From positions 1 through 39,000 of the forward strand of contig JAFDTY010000008.1 of NCBI GenBank assembly GCA_019594055.1: 39,000 bases of DNA. The letters run 5' to 3'. Of this stretch, positions 26,746 to 35,654 are shown one piece after another (within the stretch, counting starts at the first letter, position 1; each line of letters opens with the position of its first letter). A program made the translations under genes and the position numbers. The stretch is from Candidatus Haladaptatiplasma halalkaliphilum (GTDB taxonomy: Archaea > Thermoplasmatota > Thermoplasmata > Halarchaeoplasmatales > Halarchaeoplasmataceae). The notes below the pieces were generated by a model. It saw only the letters and a list, made by a program, of their open reading frames with translations. It made no database searches and had not been told where the DNA came from.

Positions 26746-27692
26746 GACTGGTCACCTCTCTCCCTCAATAGATCCTGCACATCACTCTTGGATTCTATAC
26801 GGATCAGGTCTCTGCGGGCTATCAGGGGCGTCCCCTCGAGATTTATCCGGTCATAACTTCTCTTGATGAATATCACCGATTCCTTCTCCGTCACATGTGA
26901 TATGTTGGAGACTATCTTTGCCTTTTCCCTGAGACGTGCGTCACCCTTGGAGTGCATGCCGCTCAAAAGCACGAAGTCCTTATCCGATGTTATCGCCTCG
27001 AAGGGACAGCGGTACGTGGACACCATATCATATCCCACGGAAAGCAGTGTTTCGAAGATGAACTTCTGGAATTCGTCCATCACGTTGAGCTCGCCCAGCT
27101 CCGCCATGCCCTCCTTGTCATATTCCAGTGGGTTCAGGGGCATTATCATGTCCATGCCGAAGAACTCCTCCATCCTCAGGGCCACATCCAGATCGACTCC
27201 CATGCCCTCCTCGTACTTCTGGATGGCCTTCCGTGATACCCCCGCTATCTCAGCCAGGGTGCCCAGTGACATCTTCCTCTCGCTCCTTGCGTATCTGAGT
27301 ATATCGGAGTCTATGGATACGTAGAAACCACCGGGTGCCGAGAAAACGTAGGGGGGTATACCTTCGAGAAAAAGATCAGAGAGTGTGTTCGGAGAGAGCA
27401 GCGGGATCCCCCTTCTCGAGTATATGACACCCTGTTCCAGGGGGCGTTCGCCTCCCTTGAGTGCTATGAACAGGGGCGAGCCGTTCAGAGCGTTGGAGAG
27501 TATCTGTAGTTCACGTGCATTTTCCACCCTTGAACTGTCCGCATTGACGAAAACTCCAACTATCAGAAGTTGGTTGTCCTTGCGGGCTATGATATCAAAG
27601 CTGATACCCTTCTCGTTGTGCTTCTCCGAGAGGTAGAAACCCGCCCTGGCAAGGATATCCCTTACATTGTCAACAAGGTCAAGCCTGTTCAT
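26742..27692 (-). CDS. Archaeal HTH-type regulator with N-terminal nuclease-like domain (PRK04140-like)
   Basis: FDIIARKDNQLLIVGVFVNADS; XRE HTH KMSLGTLAEIAGVSRKAIQKYEEGMGVDLDVALRMEEFF. Confidence 0.82.
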   Translation of the reverse strand: MNRLDLVDNVRDILARAGFYLSEKHNEKGISFDIIARKDNQLLIVGVFVNADSSRVENARELQILSNALNGSPLFIALKGGERPLEQGVIYSRRGIPLLSPNTLSDLFLEGIPPYVFSAPGGFYVSIDSDILRYARSERKMSLGTLAEIAGVSRKAIQKYEEGMGVDLDVALRMEEFFGMDMIMPLNPLEYDKEGMAELGELNVMDEFQKFIFETLLSVGYDMVSTYRCPFEAITSDKDFVLLSGMHSKGDARLREKAKIVSNISHVTEKESVIFIKRSYDRINLEGTPLIARRDLIRIESKSDVQDLLRERGDQS

Positions 27693-27836
27693 CGGGTAAA
27701 AAATTAGCTTACGGTTCTATATAAGTTTGACGGAGGTTTTACCTAGTACAACATTCGGACTACCTTTATGGTATATGCAGGATGATTTCAACAGGCTGAG
27801 TGTCGCAAAATTTAAAACCATACCGGGTCTCCACCC

Positions 27837-28358
27837 ATGGATATGCCCGAAGAAATAGTGAGCTGCGGTTACCAGATCAGACAGGAAGGTGAGAAGAGGG
27901 AACTGATCATCAAGTGCAGGGAGTGCGAGGAGGACTTTTCCATGGAAAGCTGTATTCCCGGTATAGTCCTCGCCCTGGAGAAGGAGTACAACATATCCTC
28001 CGTTATACTATCGGATTACATCGAGAGACAGTACACAGGTATACCCCTGGATATACTGGAATTCCTTGCGAAGACGGGGCAGGAGCTCGATCGGATGGCC
28101 ACCAGGAACGTGAAAAAAACCGGATGCAAGGATTGCGCGATACACCCGGGGAGGATGTACCCCGGGTTAAAAAAAACACTCATGGTGGATACGGGAGAGG
28201 TCTACGGACAGGTGGTTGACCTGTCAAAGACGGTCATGGGGATGAAGGGGTGCGACGGATGCAGGAAGGCGGCAAAGGAGGAATTGGCCATGATCGGAGA
28301 GGAGCTTTTAAGGCTGAAATCCAGGGTGCTACTGGAGGCCTACGGGATAGTGGGATGA
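27837..28358 (+). CDS. Cysteine-rich hypothetical protein upstream of the secretion ATPase
   Basis: Three Cys pairs (KCRECEED, GCKDCAIHPG, GCDGCRKAA); stop 4 nt before the next start. Confidence 0.6.
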   Translation: MDMPEEIVSCGYQIRQEGEKRELIIKCRECEEDFSMESCIPGIVLALEKEYNISSVILSDYIERQYTGIPLDILEFLAKTGQELDRMATRNVKKTGCKDCAIHPGRMYPGLKKTLMVDTGEVYGQVVDLSKTVMGMKGCDGCRKAAKEELAMIGEELLRLKSRVLLEAYGIVG

Positions 28359-28362
28359 TACC

Positions 28363-30084
28363 ATGGAATACGTTCATCTGTTGAAGGAATTGAAGGGCGT
28401 TAAGGGGGAGAGGGTACACCACGGTATCAACAGGATATTCCAAAGGGAGAGAAACCTGAGACCCGGGTTTTCATACACCTGGGTGAACACCTCCGTCCCC
28501 CGGGATGCCGTGAAGGTGATCGAGTACCACGTGGGTGGCACCAAGGTAAGTCTGTACAGGCAGCCCAACGCCACCGAGGACCTATACCATATCTTGCCAC
28601 CGGAATACGGGATGGACAACAACATGGCAAAACTCGTTTACCTGGTGAAGGGCGCCCTCTCGGACGAATCACCCAGGGGTATGGACCTGACCAGACCGGA
28701 ACAGGTGAGCGATTACGTTACATCCAGGGGCAAGGACCTTCTCTACAGGACGGCAAAGAGGATGGAGATGGAGTTGGGGAAGGACAGGAACGAGGAGATA
28801 CGCCGACTGGACGACCTTTCCCAGATGCTGCGAAAATACACCGCAGGCTACGGTATACTGGAAACATTCCTCAGGGACCCCCTGGTGGAGGATATCTATG
28901 TCGATGCACCAGCGGAATACAACAACGTGTATATTGAATTGGGGGGTATATCGGAGATAAGGGAAAAGTGCCGCACCAATGTGTTCCTCTCGGAGCGTGA
29001 CATGGAGAGCATCCTTTCAAGGTTTCGCTCAGAGAGCGGCAAGCCCTTTTCAGAGGCTTTTCCGGTACTGGAGATAGACCTGAACGAGTACGACACCCGT
29101 GTTACGGTCATCGGGCCTCCCCTGAGCCCCGACGGCAAGGCCTTTGCATTGAGACGGCGCAATACCGAGCCGTGGACCCTCCCCAGGCTGATACGGGCGG
29201 GAAGCCTGACACCCATGACGGCGGGCCTCCTATCATTCCTCATAGACGGCAGGAGCACCATACTGGTTGCCGGCAGTCGGGGGGCCGGGAAGACCACCCT
29301 CCTGGGATCACTCATGATGGAATTCCCTAAAAGCCAGCGTGTACTTACCATAGAGGACACCCGCGAACTCCCCGGCAGGGACATGCAGAAACTTGGTTAC
29401 AACGTTCAGGCAATGACCGTGGGTTCGTTGCTAGAGGAAGGCAACCTCACGGCGGACGACGCCCTCAGGGTGTCACTGAGACTGGGGGAGTCATCCATAG
29501 TTCTCGGTGAGGTGAGAGGGCAGGAAGCCCGTACCCTCTACGAAGCCATGAGGGCGGGAACCGCGGGAAGCGCCGTGATGGGTACCATACACGGAAACTC
29601 TCCCCAGGCTGTCTACGAACGGGTGGTACACGATATGGGCATATCCAAGGAGAGTTTCGGAGCGACGGACATAATCGTGGTAGCGGGTATAATACGTCCC
29701 GGGGGGATGCAGAGAAGGCTGCGAAGGGTAACTCATGTAACCGAGTACAACGACGGTGACTTTAACGACCTCATGAGATACGAGGATGGGCTGGAGCCCA
29801 CGGATACCCTCAGACGCACATCGGAGAAGATAGGTGCCATCGCACGTTCCTGGGGCCTTACCTACGAACAGGCGATAAACAATATCGGTGTACGCTCGAT
29901 GATCCGGGAGAAGATGGTCGAAACCTCCGTTAAGAAGGGATTGGAACTCCTGAGCCCCGCCTGGGTGGCAGAGGCGAATGAGATGTTCTGGAACCTCATA
30001 GAGGCACACCACGGTACCGGTAGCTACGAGGAAGTAGGAAAAGATTGGCTGGAATGGTATGAAGAGAGAACAAGATATATCTAG
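28363..30084 (+). CDS. Type II/IV secretion system (pilus assembly) ATPase
   Basis: Walker A VAGSRGAGKTTLL, ILETFLRDPLVEDIYVDAP, VLGEVRGQEARTLYEAMRAGTAGSAVMGTIHG. Confidence 0.92.
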   Translation: MEYVHLLKELKGVKGERVHHGINRIFQRERNLRPGFSYTWVNTSVPRDAVKVIEYHVGGTKVSLYRQPNATEDLYHILPPEYGMDNNMAKLVYLVKGALSDESPRGMDLTRPEQVSDYVTSRGKDLLYRTAKRMEMELGKDRNEEIRRLDDLSQMLRKYTAGYGILETFLRDPLVEDIYVDAPAEYNNVYIELGGISEIREKCRTNVFLSERDMESILSRFRSESGKPFSEAFPVLEIDLNEYDTRVTVIGPPLSPDGKAFALRRRNTEPWTLPRLIRAGSLTPMTAGLLSFLIDGRSTILVAGSRGAGKTTLLGSLMMEFPKSQRVLTIEDTRELPGRDMQKLGYNVQAMTVGSLLEEGNLTADDALRVSLRLGESSIVLGEVRGQEARTLYEAMRAGTAGSAVMGTIHGNSPQAVYERVVHDMGISKESFGATDIIVVAGIIRPGGMQRRLRRVTHVTEYNDGDFNDLMRYEDGLEPTDTLRRTSEKIGAIARSWGLTYEQAINNIGVRSMIREKMVETSVKKGLELLSPAWVAEANEMFWNLIEAHHGTGSYEEVGKDWLEWYEERTRYI

Positions 30085-32071
30085 GTCCTACGAGAGATGG
30101 TGCAGGGAGGTGAGTAAAAGGTGGGGCCCCACCAGGGATGAGAGGGAGGAGGCCAAGGAGAAGAGACGGGGGAGATACATTGAACGTTCCAAGGAACTCA
30201 GGAAGGCCGAGGGGTATCTCAAAGAGGTGAAGATAGTACGGGGTGAAGGTTCAAGGGAGTATGCGAAGGCGAAAAAGTCCTACGAAAAGTCGGTAAAACT
30301 GTACGATATCTCCAAAAGGGCCTACCGTCACGATGATTTCAAGAAGACCATGTACTTCGTGGACATGGACCTGGAGTACGAGGACGTACTGCTTTTCTCC
30401 GTGCTAATGACCGTTCTGTCACTGGTGGCTGTCCTCTCCGTATTTACACTTTTGCACTACCTGCTCTACCCCCTGGACTTTCTGGACCTTCTGCTTTATG
30501 TTATACCCGCCGCCCTGCTGGTACCCGTGGGAGTTCTTGCACTGGTGTCCAGCTATCCCGATATACTGGAAAGGAAGTTAAAGGCCGAAAGCATAGGTCG
30601 GGCGCCGGAGAGCATAAACTACATGACCATGTCCATGAGGGTGCGCCCTTCACTTTACCGGGCGGTTTCCTTCTCAGCCAAGCACACCGAGGAGCCCATG
30701 GCGTCCGGTTTGAACAAGGTTTTGTGGGATGTGTACACCAGGAAGAAGTCCAGCCTGGAGGAATCTTTCGTCGACTTCGCCCTTCAGTGGGGGGAATGGA
30801 ACGAGGACCTCAAACGCGCCCTTTATGCGGTCCGTTCCGCGATGCTGGAAAAGACAAGACACGGCCTCAACGCCTCCCTGGAGAAGGCAAACGACATAAT
30901 CATACGAGGCACCAAGAGACAGGTGGAGGATTTCTCCAATTCCCTCACCACCCCCACCACCATACTCTTCGCCATAGGCGTACTGCTGCCCCTTATAATA
31001 GGTGCGATGCTGCCGATGCTAGCCCTGGGAGACCTTGACATAGGTGGGTTCTCGGCGGATGAGGCCGCCGCTGCCGGAGGTATGGGCGTCTTCCAGATAA
31101 TCATCATAATGAACGTCATAGCCCCCGCCGGGGCCTTCATATATTCGTACAAGATACTCCTGAACCGACCCGGGACCACTTCGCCACCCGATGTACCCGT
31201 ATCGAAAGACAGGGCCCGGACCCTCGGAGTCAGCTTGATCATAGGTATCCTGCTCTCCCTGTTCCCAATACTTTTTCACGGGTACCTGGACCCCTTGATG
31301 CCTTTGCCCTATTTCTGGCCACCGGTGGGTGCCTTATCATATTACTGCCTGAAAACCACCTGGGACGTAAAGAGGGAAAGGCGGGTGATCAAGACCATGG
31401 AGCGGGAGTTTCCCGATGCCCTTTTCCAGCTGGGAAGCCGGATAGCCGAGGGCATGGCCGTGGAGATAGCCTTCCAGAAGACGGGAAAGGCCATGGCCGG
31501 TACTGAGATAGGAAATCTACTGGATAGGATAACCAGTTCACTGCAGATCAACCGTCTGCCCCTGGAGGATGCCCTGTTCGGTGACGAGGGTGTACTCACG
31601 AAGCTGCCGTCCCGTACCATAAAGGCCACCATGAGAACGGTGGTGGAGGTAACGAAAAAGGACCCCGCCGAAGCGGGCAAGACCATAATCCAGATATCGA
31701 ATTTTCTCAGGGATATGGAGGAGATGGAACACGACATCAGGTCCAAGCTTTCACAGTCCGTGGAGATGATGAAGGGCACCGCCATGATCTTCGCACCCAT
31801 GGTGATGGGGGTTGTGGTATCCCTCTACTTCATGCTGTACGATATATTCTCGGAGATATCTTCCGTCGATATGATCTCCCCCATGGCCTTTACCACCGTG
31901 GTGGGTGTTTACCTGGTGCTGATGTGTTTGGTGATCACATATTTTACCACCGGTATAAAGACGAGGGTGGACCCGGTGGAATTCAAGTACGAGGTGGGCC
32001 TCATACTGCCGGTATGCATGGGATTGTACTCGGTGGCGGTGATATTGGGCCGGGTTGGATTGGCTGGATGA
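30059..32071 (+). CDS. Type II secretion system F / TadC-like membrane protein
   Basis: Multiple TM segments, duplicated T2SSF-like helices (MTMSMRVRPSLYRAVSFSA; LFQLGSRIAEGMAVEIAFQKTG); overlaps the ATPase gene. Confidence 0.85.
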   Translation: MKREQDISRSYERWCREVSKRWGPTRDEREEAKEKRRGRYIERSKELRKAEGYLKEVKIVRGEGSREYAKAKKSYEKSVKLYDISKRAYRHDDFKKTMYFVDMDLEYEDVLLFSVLMTVLSLVAVLSVFTLLHYLLYPLDFLDLLLYVIPAALLVPVGVLALVSSYPDILERKLKAESIGRAPESINYMTMSMRVRPSLYRAVSFSAKHTEEPMASGLNKVLWDVYTRKKSSLEESFVDFALQWGEWNEDLKRALYAVRSAMLEKTRHGLNASLEKANDIIIRGTKRQVEDFSNSLTTPTTILFAIGVLLPLIIGAMLPMLALGDLDIGGFSADEAAAAGGMGVFQIIIIMNVIAPAGAFIYSYKILLNRPGTTSPPDVPVSKDRARTLGVSLIIGILLSLFPILFHGYLDPLMPLPYFWPPVGALSYYCLKTTWDVKRERRVIKTMEREFPDALFQLGSRIAEGMAVEIAFQKTGKAMAGTEIGNLLDRITSSLQINRLPLEDALFGDEGVLTKLPSRTIKATMRTVVEVTKKDPAEAGKTIIQISNFLRDMEEMEHDIRSKLSQSVEMMKGTAMIFAPMVMGVVVSLYFMLYDIFSEISSVDMISPMAFTTVVGVYLVLMCLVITYFTTGIKTRVDPVEFKYEVGLILPVCMGLYSVAVILGRVGLAG

Positions 32072-32102
32072 TATCACACACCCCCAGTCAGAAACCCACA
32101 GC

Positions 32103-33689
32103 CTAACCGTCCGCCCTGGGTTCACTCGCCCCTATCAACGTACCATCTAGGTTCCATATGATCTGACCCCTGCCAAAACCGGATGTGTTGAGTGATGACC
32201 TTACCTCGTGCCCCCTTCTTTTCAACCCCCTGGCGATATGTACCGGGAAGGAGGATTCCACATGCACCTCCCTACCCTGTAACCATCTCCACCTGGGTGC
32301 GTCAAGGGCCGCCTGGGGGTTCAGGCCGAGTTCCAGGATGTTGAAGAGCACCTGAAGATGCCCCTGGGGCTGCATATCTCCCCCCATGACACCGAAGGGT
32401 CCCACGGGGCCGTTGTCGTCGGTCAGGAACCCCGGGATTATGGTGTGGAAGGTGCGCTTTCCCGGTGCCAGTGAATTAACGTGATCCGGGTCAAGTGAAA
32501 AACCGCATCCCCTGTTCTGTAGCGAGATACCGGTGGATGGGACCACCAGACCCGAGCCGAAACCCATGTAATTGCTCTGTATGTATGAAACCATGTTCCC
32601 GCTATCGTCCGCCGTTGCCAGATAAACCGTTCCACCCTCAGGGGGGGCCCCCGGCGAGGGAAGGAGGGCTTCTTCACCTATTTGCCCGCGCCTTTCCCGG
32701 GCGTGACCGTGGGAGAGCAGCGTATCCCAACCCGGTTGCATGTATTCTGGGTCGGTTATATTTGCCCCGGCGTCCGTCATGGCCAGTTTCATGGATTCTA
32801 TCAGACGATGGTATGTTTCAACGGGGTTTTTGTGTGGGAATTCATCTTCCTTTATCGTGTTCAGGGCCATCAAAACCGTTATACCCTGGCAGTTGGGCGG
32901 CAATTCCCATACCTTCTTTCCATGATAATCGGTGCACAGGGGCTTCACCCAACGGGGCGAGAAATTCCGGAGGTCATCCTCAGTTAGAAATCCTCCGCAC
33001 TCCCTGGAAAAATCATCCATGGCCTGGGCCAACTCGCCTTTGTAAAAGGATTCTCCTGAACTCTCGGCTATCTTAACCAGGGTCTTTCCCATCTCGGGGC
33101 AGCTCCAGACCTCGCCGATACCGGGAGGTCTGCCCTGGGGTGCGAATGTGCGGAACCACGGTTCGAACTCCCTCCCCTTAAGTTTACTGTAATGGTCGTG
33201 GGCCAACCGCCAACCGCCCCCCACCGTTGGTGATACCGGATAGCCTTCCCTGGCATACGTGACGGCCGGTTCCAGCACCTCTTCCAGGGGTAGTACACCG
33301 TATCTTTTGGAAAGTTCGGCCCACGCCCCCGGTATGCCAGGAACCGTTACAGGGAGCCAGCCGTACCTCGGCATATCATGATAACCCATCTCCCTTACCT
33401 TTTCCAAGGAGATGCCAGCGGGGGCGGGGCCGCTGGAGTTCAGCCCGTGAAGTTTACCTTCGCTCCACAGTATAGCGAAGGCGTCACCACCTATACCGTT
33501 GGAAGTCGGTTCCACCACGGTGAGGGCGGATGCAGCGGCTACCGCGGCATCCACGGCATTACCTCCCTTTTGCAATATCTTCAGTCCCGCCTGGGCGGCC
33601 AGGGGCTGAGACGTGGCGACCATGCCCCTACGGGCGTATACCAGGTTCCTTCTCGACGGGTACGGATAACAGAAAGGGTCGAATTTCAT
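32103..33689 (-). CDS. ggt: Gamma-glutamyltransferase family protein
   Basis: ARRGMVATSQPLAAQAGLKILQKGGNAVDAAVAAASALTVVEPTSNGIGGDAFAI; GGTVYLATADDSGNMVSYIQSNY; start trimmed to 33689. Confidence 0.9.
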   Translation of the reverse strand: MKFDPFCYPYPSRRNLVYARRGMVATSQPLAAQAGLKILQKGGNAVDAAVAAASALTVVEPTSNGIGGDAFAILWSEGKLHGLNSSGPAPAGISLEKVREMGYHDMPRYGWLPVTVPGIPGAWAELSKRYGVLPLEEVLEPAVTYAREGYPVSPTVGGGWRLAHDHYSKLKGREFEPWFRTFAPQGRPPGIGEVWSCPEMGKTLVKIAESSGESFYKGELAQAMDDFSRECGGFLTEDDLRNFSPRWVKPLCTDYHGKKVWELPPNCQGITVLMALNTIKEDEFPHKNPVETYHRLIESMKLAMTDAGANITDPEYMQPGWDTLLSHGHARERRGQIGEEALLPSPGAPPEGGTVYLATADDSGNMVSYIQSNYMGFGSGLVVPSTGISLQNRGCGFSLDPDHVNSLAPGKRTFHTIIPGFLTDDNGPVGPFGVMGGDMQPQGHLQVLFNILELGLNPQAALDAPRWRWLQGREVHVESSFPVHIARGLKRRGHEVRSSLNTSGFGRGQIIWNLDGTLIGASEPRADG

Positions 33690-33915
33690 CTTATCAACAC
33701 GAATATCCCGGCATCGGATAATTACTTTTTGTAGGGTAAAAACATCGTTGATCTTGTAGGGGTGCAGGTATCCCTTTTTGATGACAGCGAACATGCCGAA
33801 GACGGATATATCCTTTCCGTTAAATTAATCCATTAATGAACGCAAAAATATAAAAGGAACCTCCAATATATGAGGTATAATATAGAGAAAGGAACTCGCA
33901 AAAAAGGTGCACAAA

Positions 33916-34290
33916 ATGGCAAAAAATAAGCTTACGAAACAGCAAACGGAACTGATCGAAAGGTTGAAACAAGCCGGCGTTAAAAAACACGTTGCTCTTT
34001 CACTGGTCTACACAGCGGGTAAGGAAGAGGCTACCAGGCGTGAGATAGAGGTGGCCACCGGGCTAAAACAGCCGGAGGTGTCCATAGCAACCCAGGAGAT
34101 GAGACTTAGCGGATGGATGGACAAGCGCGATATAATGAAAGAGGGCAAAGGTCGACCGGTCCACTGCTACATGCTCGTCAAACCGCTGAAGGAGATAATG
34201 CACGAGATAGAGACGGAAGAAAGGGCAAGGATAAAGGAGATGGAAAAGAACCTCGACGCGATACACAAATTGGTCGAAAAGATAGGATGA
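33916..34290 (+). CDS. Winged-helix transcriptional regulator
   Basis: VYTAGKEEATRREIEVATGLKQPEVSIATQEMRLSGWMDKRDI. Confidence 0.75.
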   Translation: MAKNKLTKQQTELIERLKQAGVKKHVALSLVYTAGKEEATRREIEVATGLKQPEVSIATQEMRLSGWMDKRDIMKEGKGRPVHCYMLVKPLKEIMHEIETEERARIKEMEKNLDAIHKLVEKIG

Positions 34291-34304
34291 AAATCCTTCC
34301 TGTT

Positions 34305-34381
34305 CTTTTTTCATCTCTTAGGAGATTTGAAGATGCCAGTCCATTCATCCTTTATATTGAGGAAGTAAGAGATGAAAAAAG
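34305..34381 (+). repeat. Hairpin repeat unit 1 (16-bp perfect stem) enclosing an SD and 11-codon ORF
   Basis: cttttttcatctctta (34305-34320) pairs with taagagatgaaaaaag (34366-34381). Confidence 0.9.
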
Positions 34382-34403
34382 CGGAATCGGTTCAGATTGC
34401 GCG

Positions 34404-34482
34404 GCTTTTTTCATCTCTTAGGAGATTTGAAGATGCCAGTCCACTCTTCCGTTATATTGAGGAAGTAAGAGATGAAAAAAGC
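34404..34482 (+). repeat. Hairpin repeat unit 2 (17-bp perfect stem), exactly 100 bp downstream
   Basis: gcttttttcatctctta (34404-34420) pairs with taagagatgaaaaaagc (34466-34482); three substitutions relative to unit 1, all inside the loop. Confidence 0.9.
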
Positions 34483-34511
34483 GGAACTGGTTTACGTTCA
34501 AGGTGTAGGTC

Positions 34512-35648
34512 ATGCGGTACAGGGATTTTGAAGGATTGAACTTTAAACCTTCCGCCCTGGGCTTCGGTGCCATGAGGCTGCCCTTCAAGGGCGAAGACAG
34601 GGGAGCTATAGTCGAAACCGAAGCCATGGATATGATACGTTATGCCATCGATCACGGAGTGAATTACATCGACACCGCATGGCCCTATCACGACAAAAGG
34701 GGTGAGGAATTCGTGGGCAAGGTCCTGAAGGACGGCTACAGGGAAAAGGTGAAACTCGCTACCAAACTTCCGTCCTGGGAGATAAAAGAGGCGGGAGATC
34801 CGGATAAATACCTTGACAAACAGCTGGAAAAATTGCAGGTGGAAAAGATAGATTTTTACCTACTCCACGCCCTCAACGCCGGGTCATGGAAGAATTACAA
34901 AGAACTAGATATCTTCAGCTGGTTGGAGGAAAAAAGAGGGGAGGGAAAGATAGACTATATCGGCTTCTCTTTCCACGACGACCTCGACCTATTCAAAGAG
35001 ATAGTCGATTCCCACGGTTGGGACTTCTGCCAGATACAGTACAACTACCTGGATCAAAGATTTCAAGCGGGCAGGGAGGGTTTGCGGTATGCATCCTCCA
35101 AAGGCATGGGTGTGATAATAATGGAACCCCTGCGGGGTGGCATGCTTGCCAAAGAACCTCCTGAGGTGGTTAAGGAGATATGGAATGATTCCCAACGAGA
35201 TTGGGGTCCGGTGGATTGGGCCTTGAGGTGGCTGTGGGATCAGAAGGAAGTTTCATTGGTTCTAAGCGGTATGAGCACCATGGAGCAGGTAAAAGAGAAT
35301 GTTGAGATAGCCTCGGATTCCGGGGTAGGCGCACTCACCGATAAAGATATCGACCTCGTTGATAGAGTGGCCGAAAAGTACAGGGAACTCTCGCCGGTGG
35401 ATTGTACGGGATGCAACTACTGCGTGCCGTGTCCCAATGGAGTCGCCATACCTCACAACTTCGCACTATACAATCAGGCTGAGATATACGACGAATACCG
35501 GGAAAACAAAGATAAATACCACAAGATGAAGGACGAGTCAAAGGCCGGCAGCTGCGTAAGGTGCGGTCTGTGTGAAGAGCACTGTCCTCAGGAGCTGCCG
35601 ATCATGGAACTTTTGAGGGATGCCGCCGAATACTTTGAAGATCGATAG
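34512..35648 (+). CDS. Aldo/keto reductase with C-terminal 4Fe-4S domain
   Basis: LGFGAMRLPF, GVNYIDTAWPYHD, CTGCNYCVPCPNG, CVRCGLCEEHCPQELPI. Confidence 0.93.
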   Translation: MRYRDFEGLNFKPSALGFGAMRLPFKGEDRGAIVETEAMDMIRYAIDHGVNYIDTAWPYHDKRGEEFVGKVLKDGYREKVKLATKLPSWEIKEAGDPDKYLDKQLEKLQVEKIDFYLLHALNAGSWKNYKELDIFSWLEEKRGEGKIDYIGFSFHDDLDLFKEIVDSHGWDFCQIQYNYLDQRFQAGREGLRYASSKGMGVIIMEPLRGGMLAKEPPEVVKEIWNDSQRDWGPVDWALRWLWDQKEVSLVLSGMSTMEQVKENVEIASDSGVGALTDKDIDLVDRVAEKYRELSPVDCTGCNYCVPCPNGVAIPHNFALYNQAEIYDEYRENKDKYHKMKDESKAGSCVRCGLCEEHCPQELPIMELLRDAAEYFEDR

Positions 35649-35654
35649 TTAGGC

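Noticed and set aside
32495-33076. 193-aa plus-strand ORF
   Set aside because: Antisense to the gamma-glutamyltransferase gene, no recognisable motifs.
34372-34539. 55-aa ORF MKKAESVQIARLFSSLRRFEDASPLFRYIEEVRDEKSGTGLRSRCRSCGTGILKD
   Set aside because: Runs through both hairpin units and overlaps the reductase start; between units the changes in this frame are nonsynonymous, so the 11-codon frame is the better coding candidate. Not excluded.
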